DNA from: Bradyrhizobium retamae
Lineage (GTDB): Bacteria > Pseudomonadota > Alphaproteobacteria > Rhizobiales > Xanthobacteraceae
Assembly (NCBI RefSeq): GCF_001440415.1
Contig: NZ_LLYA01000165.1
Span: forward strand, 1-64,000
Reading direction: 5' to 3'
Length of the DNA: 64,000 nucleotides
Under the pieces are notes generated by a model that searched no databases, was not told where the DNA came from, and saw only the letters and a program-made list of their open reading frames with translations. Of this stretch, positions 8,143-17,255 are shown in pieces. Made by a program: the position numbers and the translations under genes. How positions within the stretch are numbered: the stretch's first letter is position 1; the number at the start of each line of letters is the position of its first letter.

Positions 8143-9573
8143 TTACTGAATCAGCCCCACCTCCTTGAGCAGGCGCTGCTGGAACTTGGCGATATTGTCC
8201 TGAGTCGTCTTGGCATCCTGCCTGCCAGTAATGGCGAGATCATACTGGTCTTGCTGCTGGGTCAGTAACTCGAAGAACTGCGGCACGTGCCACACGTCCT
8301 TCTGCCAATCCAGCGAAGGAGCCCAAGCCCTGTTCCAGGGGCGGTAAGTTACGTACTTCGGATCCGAGTACACGGACTTAATGGCAGACTGACCGCCGGC
8401 CGCCGCAAACTGGTGCTGGATGTTCGACGACAGCCACCACTTCACGAATTCCACGGCCTCCTTGATTTGTGCGTCGGTCGTCCAGGTGGTCAGCACGAAG
8501 GGCTGGCCGCCAATATTGGACCAGCGGACCAGCTTGCCGTCAGCACCTTTGGTTCCCGGCATCATGCCGAACACCAGGTTGTCTGAAACCCTCGAAGTTT
8601 TCGGATCAAGTGAGGCTTCGGCAAGGCCAATCCAGTTGACGCTCATGGCCACCTTACCTTGGCGGAACAGCTCATCCGATTTGAAGATGTCCATCGTGCC
8701 CGTCTTGGCGAGAGGTGGCATGTATGCGATCAGACTCAGATACTTCTCCAGCGCCTTCACGGCCGCCGGCGAGTTCACAACACCTTCCGCTTTGCTGGTG
8801 GGTGCCTGGGTCTCATCCCAGATGTCACCACCCATTTGCCAAATAAAGCCGTTGATCTGCATAGATGAGAAGTCGTAGCTCTTGCCCGCCTGAAACGCGA
8901 TGCCGTAAAAATCGTCTTCGGCAGGCTTGCCGGCCAGCATCTCGCCCTTCTTGCGGCGAAAGAATTCGCCGACGTTCTTGAAGTCGTCCCAGGTCATGGC
9001 GTCGAGCTCTTCGCTCGTGCAGGGAAGTTTCTGGTTGAATTTCGCCATGAAGTTCTTCTGTTCTGCTTCGTGGCAGATAATGTCCTTTCGCGCGAAGTTC
9101 ACCAGCACATCGGGAAACTGCGGAAAGCCGTAGTAATTTTCCGACTTGTGCGGATAAGTTGAGTAGGAGTTCAGTGCGTTCGGATGGATGTCCTTGAACG
9201 TCTTCATGAACTCGGGATCTGCGTTGAGCAGATCGTTGATCTTCCGGAAATAGCCGCCCTCGACGAACGCGCCCAGCCACTGCGAGTCCGACACGATGAA
9301 GTTATACTTCTTCTCGCCTGATGTGAGCGACGCATTCACGCGGGTATAGAAGTCTGGCCACGGAATGAAATCCACCTGGAGCTTCACCGTATTGCCGGAC
9401 TTTGGCTTGTACTGCTCGTCGAAGAACTTCTTCATGATGCGCGTTGGTGGCCAATCCGGCACAGCCATCGTCAGCGTCACATCACCGGCGAAAGCAAATG
9501 TCGTTCCCAGCACCAGCGAAGCGGCAAGCCCGGCCGCCATCACTATGCTGTTGATCTCCCTTGTCGCGGTCAT
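8143..9573 (-). CDS. Extracellular solute-binding protein (family 1)
   Basis: 476 residues with a cleavable signal peptide ending near AFAFAG at about residue 30. The mature part has the family-1 sugar-binding features: VDFIPWPDFYTRV, ISDSQWLGAFVEGG-like ligand-contact region, and FRQGKVAMSVNWIG. It binds the substrate in the periplasm and hands it to the permease pair. The motif VSDSQWLGA resembles IGDSQWIGG in the binding protein of the second locus, so the two importers are related. The start has GGAGG seven bases upstream. Confidence 0.92.
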   Translation of the reverse strand: MTATREINSIVMAAGLAASLVLGTTFAFAGDVTLTMAVPDWPPTRIMKKFFDEQYKPKSGNTVKLQVDFIPWPDFYTRVNASLTSGEKKYNFIVSDSQWLGAFVEGGYFRKINDLLNADPEFMKTFKDIHPNALNSYSTYPHKSENYYGFPQFPDVLVNFARKDIICHEAEQKNFMAKFNQKLPCTSEELDAMTWDDFKNVGEFFRRKKGEMLAGKPAEDDFYGIAFQAGKSYDFSSMQINGFIWQMGGDIWDETQAPTSKAEGVVNSPAAVKALEKYLSLIAYMPPLAKTGTMDIFKSDELFRQGKVAMSVNWIGLAEASLDPKTSRVSDNLVFGMMPGTKGADGKLVRWSNIGGQPFVLTTWTTDAQIKEAVEFVKWWLSSNIQHQFAAAGGQSAIKSVYSDPKYVTYRPWNRAWAPSLDWQKDVWHVPQFFELLTQQQDQYDLAITGRQDAKTTQDNIAKFQQRLLKEVGLIQ

Positions 9574-9620
9574 CCTGGTTTCCTCCGTTTAGGTTTCATT
9601 TTTTCTTTAAATCGCTCGCC

Positions 9621-10718
9621 TCAGGCCATCGTCCGTCCACTCGAAGCGCGGAAGATGTAGAATTTGCTTGGATCGAGAATAACTGCCGCCTGTTGGCCGG
9701 GCTGCAAACCCGAGGCGGCAGATTCCGGCAACACCATGCGCAGCGTTTCACCGCCGGTTTCCACGGATACGATCGTGACGTCCCCCAGCGGCTCAAGCAT
9801 GGCAATATTGGCCTTGAGGCCTTGCTCACCCTTCCCCGCAAAGCGCACGTCGCTCGGGCGGATGCCGACCACGGCCGCTTCGCCTGCTTCTGCAGCTTGC
9901 AGCTTTTTCACGAAAGGTAATGGCCCAATTGCGGATTCGAGGGCGGCGTTGTCTGTGGCCAGTTTGCCCTTGATCATGTTCATGTGGGGCGAGCCGATCT
10001 TGCTTGCCACATACAGATCACACGGCGCTTCGAAGAGCTCGTCCGGCGTTCCGATTTGCACCACGCCGCCATCGCGCATCACTGCGATTTCCTCACCCAT
10101 CGAGAGGGCTTCGAGCTCATCGGGTGTGGCGTAGACGATGGTGAGACCAAACTGGCGGTGAAGGCGCTTCAGTTCCGCCCGCATGTCATGGCGGAGCTTC
10201 GCGTCGAGATTGGTCAAAGGCTCGTCCAGCAACAGGATCCTGGGGCGGCGTATTAAGGAGCGACCCAAGGCCACGCGCTGCTGTTCGCCACCCGAAAGCG
10301 TATTGGGCTTTCGATTGATCTTCGTGTCGAGCCGGAGCATCGTCGCCGTCTCCTTCACGCGGCGATCGATCTCCTCACGTGGGCGCTTTTCTTCGATCAG
10401 CGGATAGGCGAGGTTGTCGTAAACGGTCAGGTGCGGATAGAGCGCGAAGGACTGGAACACCATTGATACGCCCCGCCCCGCAATCGGCTCATGGGTCCAA
10501 TCCTTGCCAAAAATCTCGACGTGCCCGCGTTCGGGAGCGATGAGACCAGCGATTGTGCGGAGCGTCGTTGTCTTGCCAACGGAGCTCGGCCCAAACAATA
10601 CGAAGAAACGACCTTCCGCTACCCTGAAGGACAGGTTTTCAAGAGCCCGCACGCGGCCGTATGACTTGCTTACATTTGTCAAACGCAGTGCAGATTTCTC
10701 AGACTGCCCCATTGCCAT
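9621..10718 (-). CDS. ABC transporter ATPase (MalK/UgpC family), ATPase B
   Basis: 365 residues. It has Walker A GPSSVGKTT, a canonical signature LSGGEQQR and Walker B ILLLDEPLTNLD. The switch region reads VYATPDELEAL, so Pro replaces the catalytic His of the usual THDQ. This complements ATPase A, which keeps the His but has a poor signature. A heterodimer would have one complete and one degenerate ATP site. ATG 10718 is used; 10712 is also possible. The binding-protein gene follows 48 bases downstream. Confidence 0.9.
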   Translation of the reverse strand: MAMGQSEKSALRLTNVSKSYGRVRALENLSFRVAEGRFFVLFGPSSVGKTTTLRTIAGLIAPERGHVEIFGKDWTHEPIAGRGVSMVFQSFALYPHLTVYDNLAYPLIEEKRPREEIDRRVKETATMLRLDTKINRKPNTLSGGEQQRVALGRSLIRRPRILLLDEPLTNLDAKLRHDMRAELKRLHRQFGLTIVYATPDELEALSMGEEIAVMRDGGVVQIGTPDELFEAPCDLYVASKIGSPHMNMIKGKLATDNAALESAIGPLPFVKKLQAAEAGEAAVVGIRPSDVRFAGKGEQGLKANIAMLEPLGDVTIVSVETGGETLRMVLPESAASGLQPGQQAAVILDPSKFYIFRASSGRTMA

Positions 10719-10878
10719 CTCCCAGACCACCGCCGGGCGTGACCTCCGCAAGCACGGTCACTGAGCCGTATTGCTTCGAGAGGTTCGTCGCCTGCAGGAC
10801 AGGCTCAACTGCCTTCGCTTCGCCGCTTCCGAGCCGCACGACCACTTTTACTCTGTCCGTTGTGACATTCATCGACAT
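10699..10878 (-). pseudogene. N-terminal remnant of another ABC ATPase
   Basis: A 59-residue frame begins MSMNVTTDRVKVVVRLGSG and then reads PVLQATNLSKQYGSVTVL, the usual start of sugar-type ABC ATPases just before Walker A. It runs out at TGA 10699, inside the next gene in another frame, with no Walker A. It is either a truncated duplicate or the scar of a deletion between the GntR gene and ATPase B. Confidence 0.45.
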
Positions 10879-10888
10879 CGGGGGCGGC

Positions 10889-11581
10889 TCAATCGAACGC
10901 TGACAGCAGGCGATCGCGAGAGCGTTCTATATGAACGCGCATCGCTTCTTCGGCGGCCGCGGGGTCCGCAGCCGCGAAGGCCGCCAGTATGGCTTCGTGC
11001 TCGTCGAGAGCCTCTTCGGTGACACGCGAATGGAACATGAGACGAAAAATGTGAAAGTGGGTGTGCTGGAAAGCGATGGCTTGACGAATGAGTTCGTTCT
11101 CAGCGCAGGCCAAGATCTTGTCGTGAAAGTCGGCGTCCTGCCGCGCGAAATTCGAGTACCGCAGGCGTTCGTCCTTGCCTTCCCGGCGGGCCATCATGCC
11201 GGCCGCTTCGCGAAGCATCGCCAGCTTCGTGTCGTCCATACGCGCCGCCGCCTTCGCGGCGCCGTAGGGCTCGAGACGCAATCGAAGCTCATAGATTTCG
11301 TCAAGCTGGCGCTTCGTGATCTGCGGCGCCGCGCGATAGCCGATCAAGTGCGTCTTCAGCACCAACCCTTCACCCTCGAGCCGACCTAGCGCCTCACGGA
11401 TAGGCGTTTGCGACACGTTGAATTCGCGGACGAGGCTATCAACGGTGATGCGCGCGCCGGGGGCAATCTTAAGCGACATGAGCTGCGCAAAAATCGCCTC
11501 ATACACGTCGCCCGCCAGACTGGTGGGGCGATGGATCTGTCCGCTGGCGGCCCCGGTTGCTGAAGGATTGGTGACGTTCAT
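10889..11581 (-). CDS. GntR family transcriptional regulator (FadR/FCD type)
   Basis: 230 residues from ATG 11581 (GTG 11605 also possible). The winged HTH covers about residues 20-85 with VREFNVSQTPIREALGRLEG, the GntR signature. The FCD ligand domain follows, with Asp and His ligand residues in ADFHDKI, VHIERSRDR and DEHEAIL. FCD regulators respond to organic acids or sugar acids. It is the first gene of the minus-strand transport operon and faces the catabolic operon across a perfect palindrome, so it probably represses both. Confidence 0.88.
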   Translation of the reverse strand: MNVTNPSATGAASGQIHRPTSLAGDVYEAIFAQLMSLKIAPGARITVDSLVREFNVSQTPIREALGRLEGEGLVLKTHLIGYRAAPQITKRQLDEIYELRLRLEPYGAAKAAARMDDTKLAMLREAAGMMARREGKDERLRYSNFARQDADFHDKILACAENELIRQAIAFQHTHFHIFRLMFHSRVTEEALDEHEAILAAFAAADPAAAEEAMRVHIERSRDRLLSAFD

Positions 11582-11638
11582 CGATTTCGGTCTGCCTCTT
11601 GACACGAGTTGCTTCTAGCAGGATCTTGCCCGATATTC

Positions 11639-11659
11639 AATCCTATATCATATAGGATT
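11639..11659. promoter_or_regulatory. Perfect palindrome, candidate GntR operator
   Basis: AATCCTATAT, one central C, then its exact reverse complement: ten-base arms around one base. It is AT-rich inside a GC-rich divergent intergenic region between the GntR gene and the plus-strand operon. Size and symmetry fit an FCD-GntR dimer site. Confidence 0.7.
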
Positions 11660-11660
11660 C

Positions 11661-12140
11661 ATGGTAAGGTCGAGCGGGCCAGGCCGTGGGTTGGGCTTGC
11701 TCATGGAGCGTACGGCCTTGGAAGAAAACGAATTTCATCATGCCGACGTGCTCGTCGAAGCCGAGCTGACTGGGCACCCGTCGCATGGGCTGCAACGATT
11801 ACATCATATTCAACGCGGCTTAATGGTCGTGGCGCTCGCAGGTTCAGCGCTCGTGCCTGATATCCGCGGCATGCTCGACGCGGAATTCGTCTGCAAGGGC
11901 GATGTCATCCTTGCGATAGATCTGGGCTCCGCTCCGGAATCGGTACCGAGGCTCTCCGGCTATCTGGATCTGGTTCGCGCTGCGCCGCCCATGCAGGCCG
12001 GCGCGCCTCTTTGCAGCCCCGGCGACAGCGCGGCCCGCCTTCGCGCCGCGAATGGCTTTGAGAGTGAGCCCCGCCTCTGGAGCGAACTCAACGGTCTCGC
12101 ACAATTCAATTCGTCCCTCGCCAGAGGATATGCATCATGA
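11661..12140 (+). pseudogene. Ldh2-family malate/lactate dehydrogenase with internal deletion
   Basis: 159 residues in one frame. The first part (VLVEAELTGHPSHGLQRLHH) is the N-terminal helical domain of the YlbC/AllD/Ldh2 NAD-dependent dehydrogenases, including the conserved SHG. The second part (LAIDLGSAPE, then a PGDSAARLRA region and LWSELNGLA) is the family's extreme C-terminus. The NAD-binding middle, about 190 residues, is missing without loss of frame. The product cannot be a working enzyme. Its stop overlaps the next start (ATGA), so the reading frame may persist for coupling. Confidence 0.7.
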
Positions 12141-13363
12141 CCCTGTTCGCCGCCTTGAGGCTGCCCCGCGAGATTCTATTTGGCAAGGGTCAGCGCCACG
12201 CGCTTTCCACCGTCGCCGCCAAACATGGGCGTCGAGCGCTCCTATGCACCGACGAGCGGTTCGCCGGCACGGCCGTTTTTTCCGAAATCGTCGCGGGCTT
12301 AAAGGCGTCGTCGGTTGAGATTTTTGTTCATGATCGCGTGCAGCCGGACGTGCCGGTCGACACGGTCCGCGTCTGCGTTGAGGAGGCGCGGAGCTTCATG
12401 CCCGATGTGGTGATCGGCATCGGCGGCGGCAGCTGTCTCGATCTTGCGAAATGCGCGGCCTTGCTGATCAGCCATGGCGGCAAGCTTCAGGACTACTACG
12501 GTGAGTTCAAGGTGCCGGGTCCGATCCTGCCAGTGATCGCCGCGCCGACCACGGCGGGCACCGGTTCGGAAGTGACGCCGGTCGCGGTGATCTCCGATTC
12601 TGATCGAATTTTGAAGGTCGGCATTTCGAGCCCGCACCTGATTGCCACCGCTGCGATCTGCGACCCGGAACTGACGATGACGTGTCCGCCGTCCCTGACG
12701 GCAATCGCAGGGGCCGACGCCTTGACCCACGCGATCGAGGCCTTCACTGCGGTTAGACGCGGTGTCGCTTCCGACCTGCCGCAGAAACATGTTTTCATCG
12801 GCAAGACGGCGCTTACCGATCACTTCGCTCTGCTCGCCATCAAGCTCCTGGGACGCAGTCTCGTGAAAGCCTGCCGCGATGGCGCCGACGAGGACGCGCG
12901 GGCGGATGTGATGATGGGCGCTCTGGCGGCCGGCTGCGCGTTCGGAACCGCGGGAACAGCGGCCGCGCACGCGGTGCAATATCCGATCGGCGCCTTAACC
13001 CACACGCCGCACGGGCTCGGCGTCGCGACCATGCTGCCTTATGTGATGAATTATAACTGCTCCGCGGCGACAACCGAAATCGCCAAAGTCGGAGTCGCTC
13101 TCGGCCTCGAGCGCTCGAGCCGGAGCGACGACGAGATGGCCCGCGCGACGATTGAAGAAATCAGCCGCATATTCGCGGCGATTGGGATCACTCCCACATT
13201 GGCCGGTCTCGGACTTCCAGCCGACAAGATTGATTGGACCGCAGAACTCGCCCTCGGCATCGATCGGCTGATCAAGAACAATCCCCGGCCGTTCGACCTT
13301 CCCGCGATGAAACGACTGGTGAAAGCCGCCTACGACGGCGATCTCGCCGGCAGCGCCATCTGA
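12137..13363 (+). CDS. Iron-containing alcohol dehydrogenase
   Basis: 408 residues, the usual length. The nucleotide-binding loop is VVIGIGGGSCLDLAK, followed by APTTAGTGSEVTP. Metal ligands are the Asp of AICDPELT and His residues in DALTHAIEAF, AAHAVQYPIG and HTPHGLG. Family members oxidise alcohols, glycerol or polyols, or reduce maleylacetate, with NAD(P). It starts inside the stop of the Ldh2 remnant and precedes the aldehyde dehydrogenase by 18 bases, which suggests an alcohol to aldehyde to acid sequence on the imported substrate. Confidence 0.9.
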   Translation: MTLFAALRLPREILFGKGQRHALSTVAAKHGRRALLCTDERFAGTAVFSEIVAGLKASSVEIFVHDRVQPDVPVDTVRVCVEEARSFMPDVVIGIGGGSCLDLAKCAALLISHGGKLQDYYGEFKVPGPILPVIAAPTTAGTGSEVTPVAVISDSDRILKVGISSPHLIATAAICDPELTMTCPPSLTAIAGADALTHAIEAFTAVRRGVASDLPQKHVFIGKTALTDHFALLAIKLLGRSLVKACRDGADEDARADVMMGALAAGCAFGTAGTAAAHAVQYPIGALTHTPHGLGVATMLPYVMNYNCSAATTEIAKVGVALGLERSSRSDDEMARATIEEISRIFAAIGITPTLAGLGLPADKIDWTAELALGIDRLIKNNPRPFDLPAMKRLVKAAYDGDLAGSAI

Positions 13364-13381
13364 GTTCACAGGACCCCTGTC

Positions 13382-14869
13382 ATGAACATGCCCCAGCACA
13401 CATTCAAGACCGACCTCGAAACTCTCGACCTCCGCGCTTATACGCGCGGCCTCTATATCGACGGCCAATGGCGGCAGGCCGCTGACGGCCGGCTTATCGA
13501 GGTGGTCGATCCGTCCACCGAGCGCGTGATCGCCGAGGTTCCCGATGCGGCCATGGTCGACGTCGAGGCAGCGGTGGAGGCCGCCGCCCGGGCGGCGGTC
13601 GGCTGGAGGGAGACGCCGCCGCGCAAGCGATCCGAAATTTTGAGGCGCTGCTTCGAATTGATGACCCAGCGTTCGGAAACGCTCGCCGAGCTGATATCGA
13701 TCGAGAACGGCAAGGCTTTGCGCGATGCGCGCGCTGAGGTCGCCTATGCCGCCGAGTTCTTCCGCTGGAACGCCGAGGAAGCCGTGCGAATCATCGGCGA
13801 ATTCAGCCTCTCTCCTTCGGGCGCGAACCGAATCATCGTCGACTATCAGCCGATCGGCGTCTGCGTTTTGATCACGCCCTGGAATTTCCCGGCGGCCATG
13901 GCGACGCGCAAGATCGCTCCCGCCCTGGCAGCGGGCTGCACGGTTGTTCTCAAGCCCGCGAGCGAGACGCCTCTCACGGCCTACGCGCTCGCTGCGCTGT
14001 ATGAAGAAGCCGGCGTTCCCCCAGGCGTCGTCAACGTCCTTTCGGTTTCCAATCCTGCTCCGGCCACCACCGCCATGCTGGCGGATCCACGGGTGCGGAA
14101 ACTGTCGTTCACCGGCTCGACCGGAGTTGGCCGCCACCTCCTCGCCGAAGCGGCCAAGCACGTCATCTCGTGCTCGATGGAACTCGGCGGCAACGCGCCG
14201 TTCATCGTCCTCGACGACGCCGATCTCGAGGCTGCGCTCGACGGCGCGATGGTAGCGAAAATGCGCAACGCTGGCGAAGCCTGCACCGCCGCAAATCGCA
14301 TCTATGTGCAATCCGGCATCCACGACGCCTTCGCCGAAGGGCTTCGAAAGCGCATGACGGCGCTCAAAGTGGGCGCGGGCGTCGAAGCCGCCACCGAATG
14401 CGGTCCGATGATCACGAAAAAGGCCGTCGATAAGATCGATCGGCTGGTTCAGAACGCAGTCGCGCGTGGCGCGCGCGTTCTGTGCGGGGGCTCGGTCGGG
14501 AGCGGGACGGGATTTTACTATCCTCCGACAGTCCTCTGCGACGTGCCGACCGACGCCGCAATGGCGCAAGAGGAAATCTTCGGTCCTGTGGCGCCGATCT
14601 CGCGCTTCGAACGGGAGAGCGAGGCGATCGAGCGGGCTAACGACACGGAATACGGGCTCGCCGCCTACATCTACACTCGTGATCTCGCCCGCGGCATGCG
14701 TGTAGCCGCGAAGATTGAAGCTGGTATGATCGCGCTCAATCGCGGCCTCATGTCGGATCCGGCCGCCCCGTTCGGCGGCGTCAAGCAGAGCGGCATTGGA
14801 CGCGAAGGCGGACAGGGGCATGGCATCGTCGAGTTCATGGAGGCGAAATATCTCGCCGTCACCATGTAG
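13382..14869 (+). CDS. NAD(P)-dependent aldehyde dehydrogenase (GabD-like)
   Basis: 495 residues. The oxyanion Asn is in TPWNFPAAM, the general base Glu in SMELGGNAPF, and the nucleophilic Cys in NAGEACTAANR. The C-terminal FGGVKQSGIGREGG is the succinate-semialdehyde/glycolaldehyde subgroup pattern. It should oxidise the aldehyde made by the Fe-dehydrogenase upstream. A large minus-strand open frame over this gene is an artefact of codon bias. Confidence 0.92.
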   Translation: MNMPQHTFKTDLETLDLRAYTRGLYIDGQWRQAADGRLIEVVDPSTERVIAEVPDAAMVDVEAAVEAAARAAVGWRETPPRKRSEILRRCFELMTQRSETLAELISIENGKALRDARAEVAYAAEFFRWNAEEAVRIIGEFSLSPSGANRIIVDYQPIGVCVLITPWNFPAAMATRKIAPALAAGCTVVLKPASETPLTAYALAALYEEAGVPPGVVNVLSVSNPAPATTAMLADPRVRKLSFTGSTGVGRHLLAEAAKHVISCSMELGGNAPFIVLDDADLEAALDGAMVAKMRNAGEACTAANRIYVQSGIHDAFAEGLRKRMTALKVGAGVEAATECGPMITKKAVDKIDRLVQNAVARGARVLCGGSVGSGTGFYYPPTVLCDVPTDAAMAQEEIFGPVAPISRFERESEAIERANDTEYGLAAYIYTRDLARGMRVAAKIEAGMIALNRGLMSDPAAPFGGVKQSGIGREGGQGHGIVEFMEAKYLAVTM

Positions 14870-14999
14870 ACGGAGGACAGGTGCAGCGCGATCCCTTCAA
14901 CCGTGACCATGTCGCGCAGTGGGGTAAGAAGCAGAACTGCAGTGGGTCCAGAGCCGTCAGGCTCAGGCCCCTTCGAAGGCAAGAGAGAGGAGATTAGGT

Positions 15000-16073
15000 G
15001 TGCGCACCATCAAGGGACCGGCAATATTCCTGGCTCAGTTCGCCGGCGAAGCTCCTCCTTTTAATACGTTGGACAGCATATCCGCCTGGGCAGCGGGTCT
15101 TGGATACAAGGGCGTGCAGATACCTAGCTGGGTTTCCAGCTTTATTGACCTGGAAAAGGCTGCGACGTCGAAAACATATGCGGATGAACTGCGTGGCACA
15201 GTCAATCGTCATGGACTCGAGATTTCTGAATTGTCGACGCACCTTCAGGGGCAACTGGTCGCTGTGCATCCGGCCTACTCCAGTGCTTTTGATGGTTTCG
15301 CGCCGGTTGCAGTCCATGGCAATTCCTCCGCTCGGACGGCGTGGGCAATTCAACAATTGAAATGGGCCGCAAAAGCCTCCAGCAACCTTGGCCTGAACGC
15401 CCATGCAACTTTTTCGGGCGCGTTCGCGTGGCCTTTCATCTACCCCTGGCCGCAACGCCCCGATGGCCTGATCGACGATGCCTTTGGTGAGCTTGGCCGC
15501 CGATGGTTACCGATTCTGGATGAGTTCGATCGCAACGGCGTAGACGTTTGCTATGAATTGCATCCGGGCGAGGATCTGCACGACGGGGCAACTTTCGAAA
15601 TGTTCCTCGATCAAGTAAAGAACCACGTTCGCGCCAACATTCTTTACGACCCAAGCCATTTTGTACTGCAGCAACTCAAGTATCTCGATTTCATCGATAT
15701 CTACCACCAGCGCATCAAGGCGTTCCACGTCAAGGATGCCGAATTCAATCCAACTGGCAGACAGGGCGTCTACGGAGGATTTCAGTCATGGGTCAACCGC
15801 GCCGGACGTTTCCGATCGATCGGAGACGGCCAGGTTGATTTTCGATCAATCTTTTCGAAGCTCACGGCCTACGATTACGCGGGGTGGGCCGTGCTGGAGT
15901 GGGAATGCGCGCTGAAGCATCCGGAGGATGGAGCTCGGGAAGGAGCACGGTTGATCTCCGATTACATCATACGGGTAACGGAGCGAGCTTTCGATGACTT
16001 TGCAAACTCCGGCATAGACAGGGAAGCAAATCTGAAAATGCTTGGCCTGCGGTCAGATGAGGGCATGTCATGA
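15000..16073 (+). CDS. Sugar phosphate isomerase/epimerase, TIM barrel
   Basis: 357 residues, GTG start with GGAG a few bases upstream. AP-endonuclease-2-type barrel; visible metal-site residues are Glu in VCYELHPGEDLHDG, Asp-His in LYDPSHFVLQ, His-Asp in KAFHVKDAEFNPTG and Glu in AVLEWECALK. It is longer than the first epimerase (283 residues) and of a different subfamily, one common beside Gfo/Idh/MocA dehydrogenases. It overlaps the next gene by four bases (ATGA). The 130 bases upstream contain a short GTG frame with no match. Confidence 0.88.
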   Translation: MRTIKGPAIFLAQFAGEAPPFNTLDSISAWAAGLGYKGVQIPSWVSSFIDLEKAATSKTYADELRGTVNRHGLEISELSTHLQGQLVAVHPAYSSAFDGFAPVAVHGNSSARTAWAIQQLKWAAKASSNLGLNAHATFSGAFAWPFIYPWPQRPDGLIDDAFGELGRRWLPILDEFDRNGVDVCYELHPGEDLHDGATFEMFLDQVKNHVRANILYDPSHFVLQQLKYLDFIDIYHQRIKAFHVKDAEFNPTGRQGVYGGFQSWVNRAGRFRSIGDGQVDFRSIFSKLTAYDYAGWAVLEWECALKHPEDGAREGARLISDYIIRVTERAFDDFANSGIDREANLKMLGLRSDEGMS

Positions 16074-17206
16074 GAGACGGCGAGACGCGCATCCGATTGG
16101 GAATGGTCGGTGGCGGGATCGGAGCCTTCATCGGCTACGTGCACCGAATTGCATCGCGAATTGACGACGATTATGAACTGGTTGCGGGAGCTCTGTCGTC
16201 CGATCCTGCCCTGGCTCAAGAATCCGGTAGAAGCCTTGGGCTGGCCGAAGACCGAATATATGCAAGCTTTGCCGAGATGGCGACGAAAGAGGCTGTCCGC
16301 GAAGACGGCATTCAGGCCGTCTCAATCGTTACACCCAATCACCTGCATTTTGCGCCGGCCAAGGCATTTCTTGAGGCTGGAATTCATGTGATTTGCGACA
16401 AGCCGCTTACGTCAACGCTCGATGAGGCCCGTGCGCTGGCCAAAATCAAGCCCAAGAACGGCGCGAAGTTTCTACTAACGCACAATTACACAGGTTATCC
16501 TTTGGTACGACAAGCGCGTGCCATGGTGGCGAATGGTGACCTAGGCAAGATTCGAGTCGTTCAAGTTGAGTATCCGCAAGACTGGCTAACGCGCCCACTT
16601 TCAAGCAAGCAGGCGGATTGGCGCACGGATCCTGCTCGTTCAGGACCGGGCGGTGCTATCGGAGACATCGGTACGCACGCCTATAACCTTGCACGATTTG
16701 TCACGGGTCTAAAAACGGCGGCTGTCAGTGCGGACCTGTCGACTTTCGTGGAGGGCAGACGGCTCGACGATAACGTGCACATACTGCTACGTTTTGAAGG
16801 CAACGCACGCGGGATGCTGTGGGCCAGTCAAGTTGCCGTAGGCTGCGAAAACGGTCTGCAGCTGCGCGTTTACGGCGACAAGGCCGGGCTTGAGTGGCGC
16901 CAGGACAATCCGAACCAGATGTGGTTCACCGAATTTGGCAGGCCCAAGCAACTTCTTACGCGAGGCGGCGCCATCTCCGGTGACGCTCCTCCGATTCAGG
17001 TTCGACTGCCGAGCGGGCACCCCGAAGGTTATCTCGAGGCGTTCGCCACACTTTACAGCCAGTTTGCTCAGATGATCCGCTCCGGAGACGCTGCCTGTCC
17101 CGACCTGCCGTCGCTCGCCGACGGAATTGAAGGAATGGAATTCATCGCCGCCGCCGTCCGATCGAGCCATAATCAGAGCATGTGGACAAGGCTCAGCGAC
17201 GTGTAA
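16070..17206 (+). CDS. Gfo/Idh/MocA family oxidoreductase
   Basis: 378 residues. The N-terminal Rossmann fold has GMVGGGIGAFIGYVH, and the conserved EKP-like motif appears as CDKPLTSTLDEA with the catalytic Lys. The C-terminal part is the substrate-binding sheet, with GGAIGDIGTHAYNLA giving the usual Asp and His. Such enzymes oxidise or reduce sugars, inositols and sugar acids with NAD(P). Coupled to the epimerase gene, it probably makes or uses a keto-sugar intermediate. Confidence 0.9.
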   Translation: MRDGETRIRLGMVGGGIGAFIGYVHRIASRIDDDYELVAGALSSDPALAQESGRSLGLAEDRIYASFAEMATKEAVREDGIQAVSIVTPNHLHFAPAKAFLEAGIHVICDKPLTSTLDEARALAKIKPKNGAKFLLTHNYTGYPLVRQARAMVANGDLGKIRVVQVEYPQDWLTRPLSSKQADWRTDPARSGPGGAIGDIGTHAYNLARFVTGLKTAAVSADLSTFVEGRRLDDNVHILLRFEGNARGMLWASQVAVGCENGLQLRVYGDKAGLEWRQDNPNQMWFTEFGRPKQLLTRGGAISGDAPPIQVRLPSGHPEGYLEAFATLYSQFAQMIRSGDAACPDLPSLADGIEGMEFIAAAVRSSHNQSMWTRLSDV

Positions 17207-17255
17207 AGCACGAAACCCCGCCTTCAGCCACACGCGCGCCGTTTGGGAGGAAGCC

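Noticed and set aside
12995..14821. 608-codon minus-strand open frame over the aldehyde dehydrogenase
   Set aside because: It lies antisense to two well-supported enzymes, has Arg/Gly/Asp-rich content from codon bias, and matches no family.
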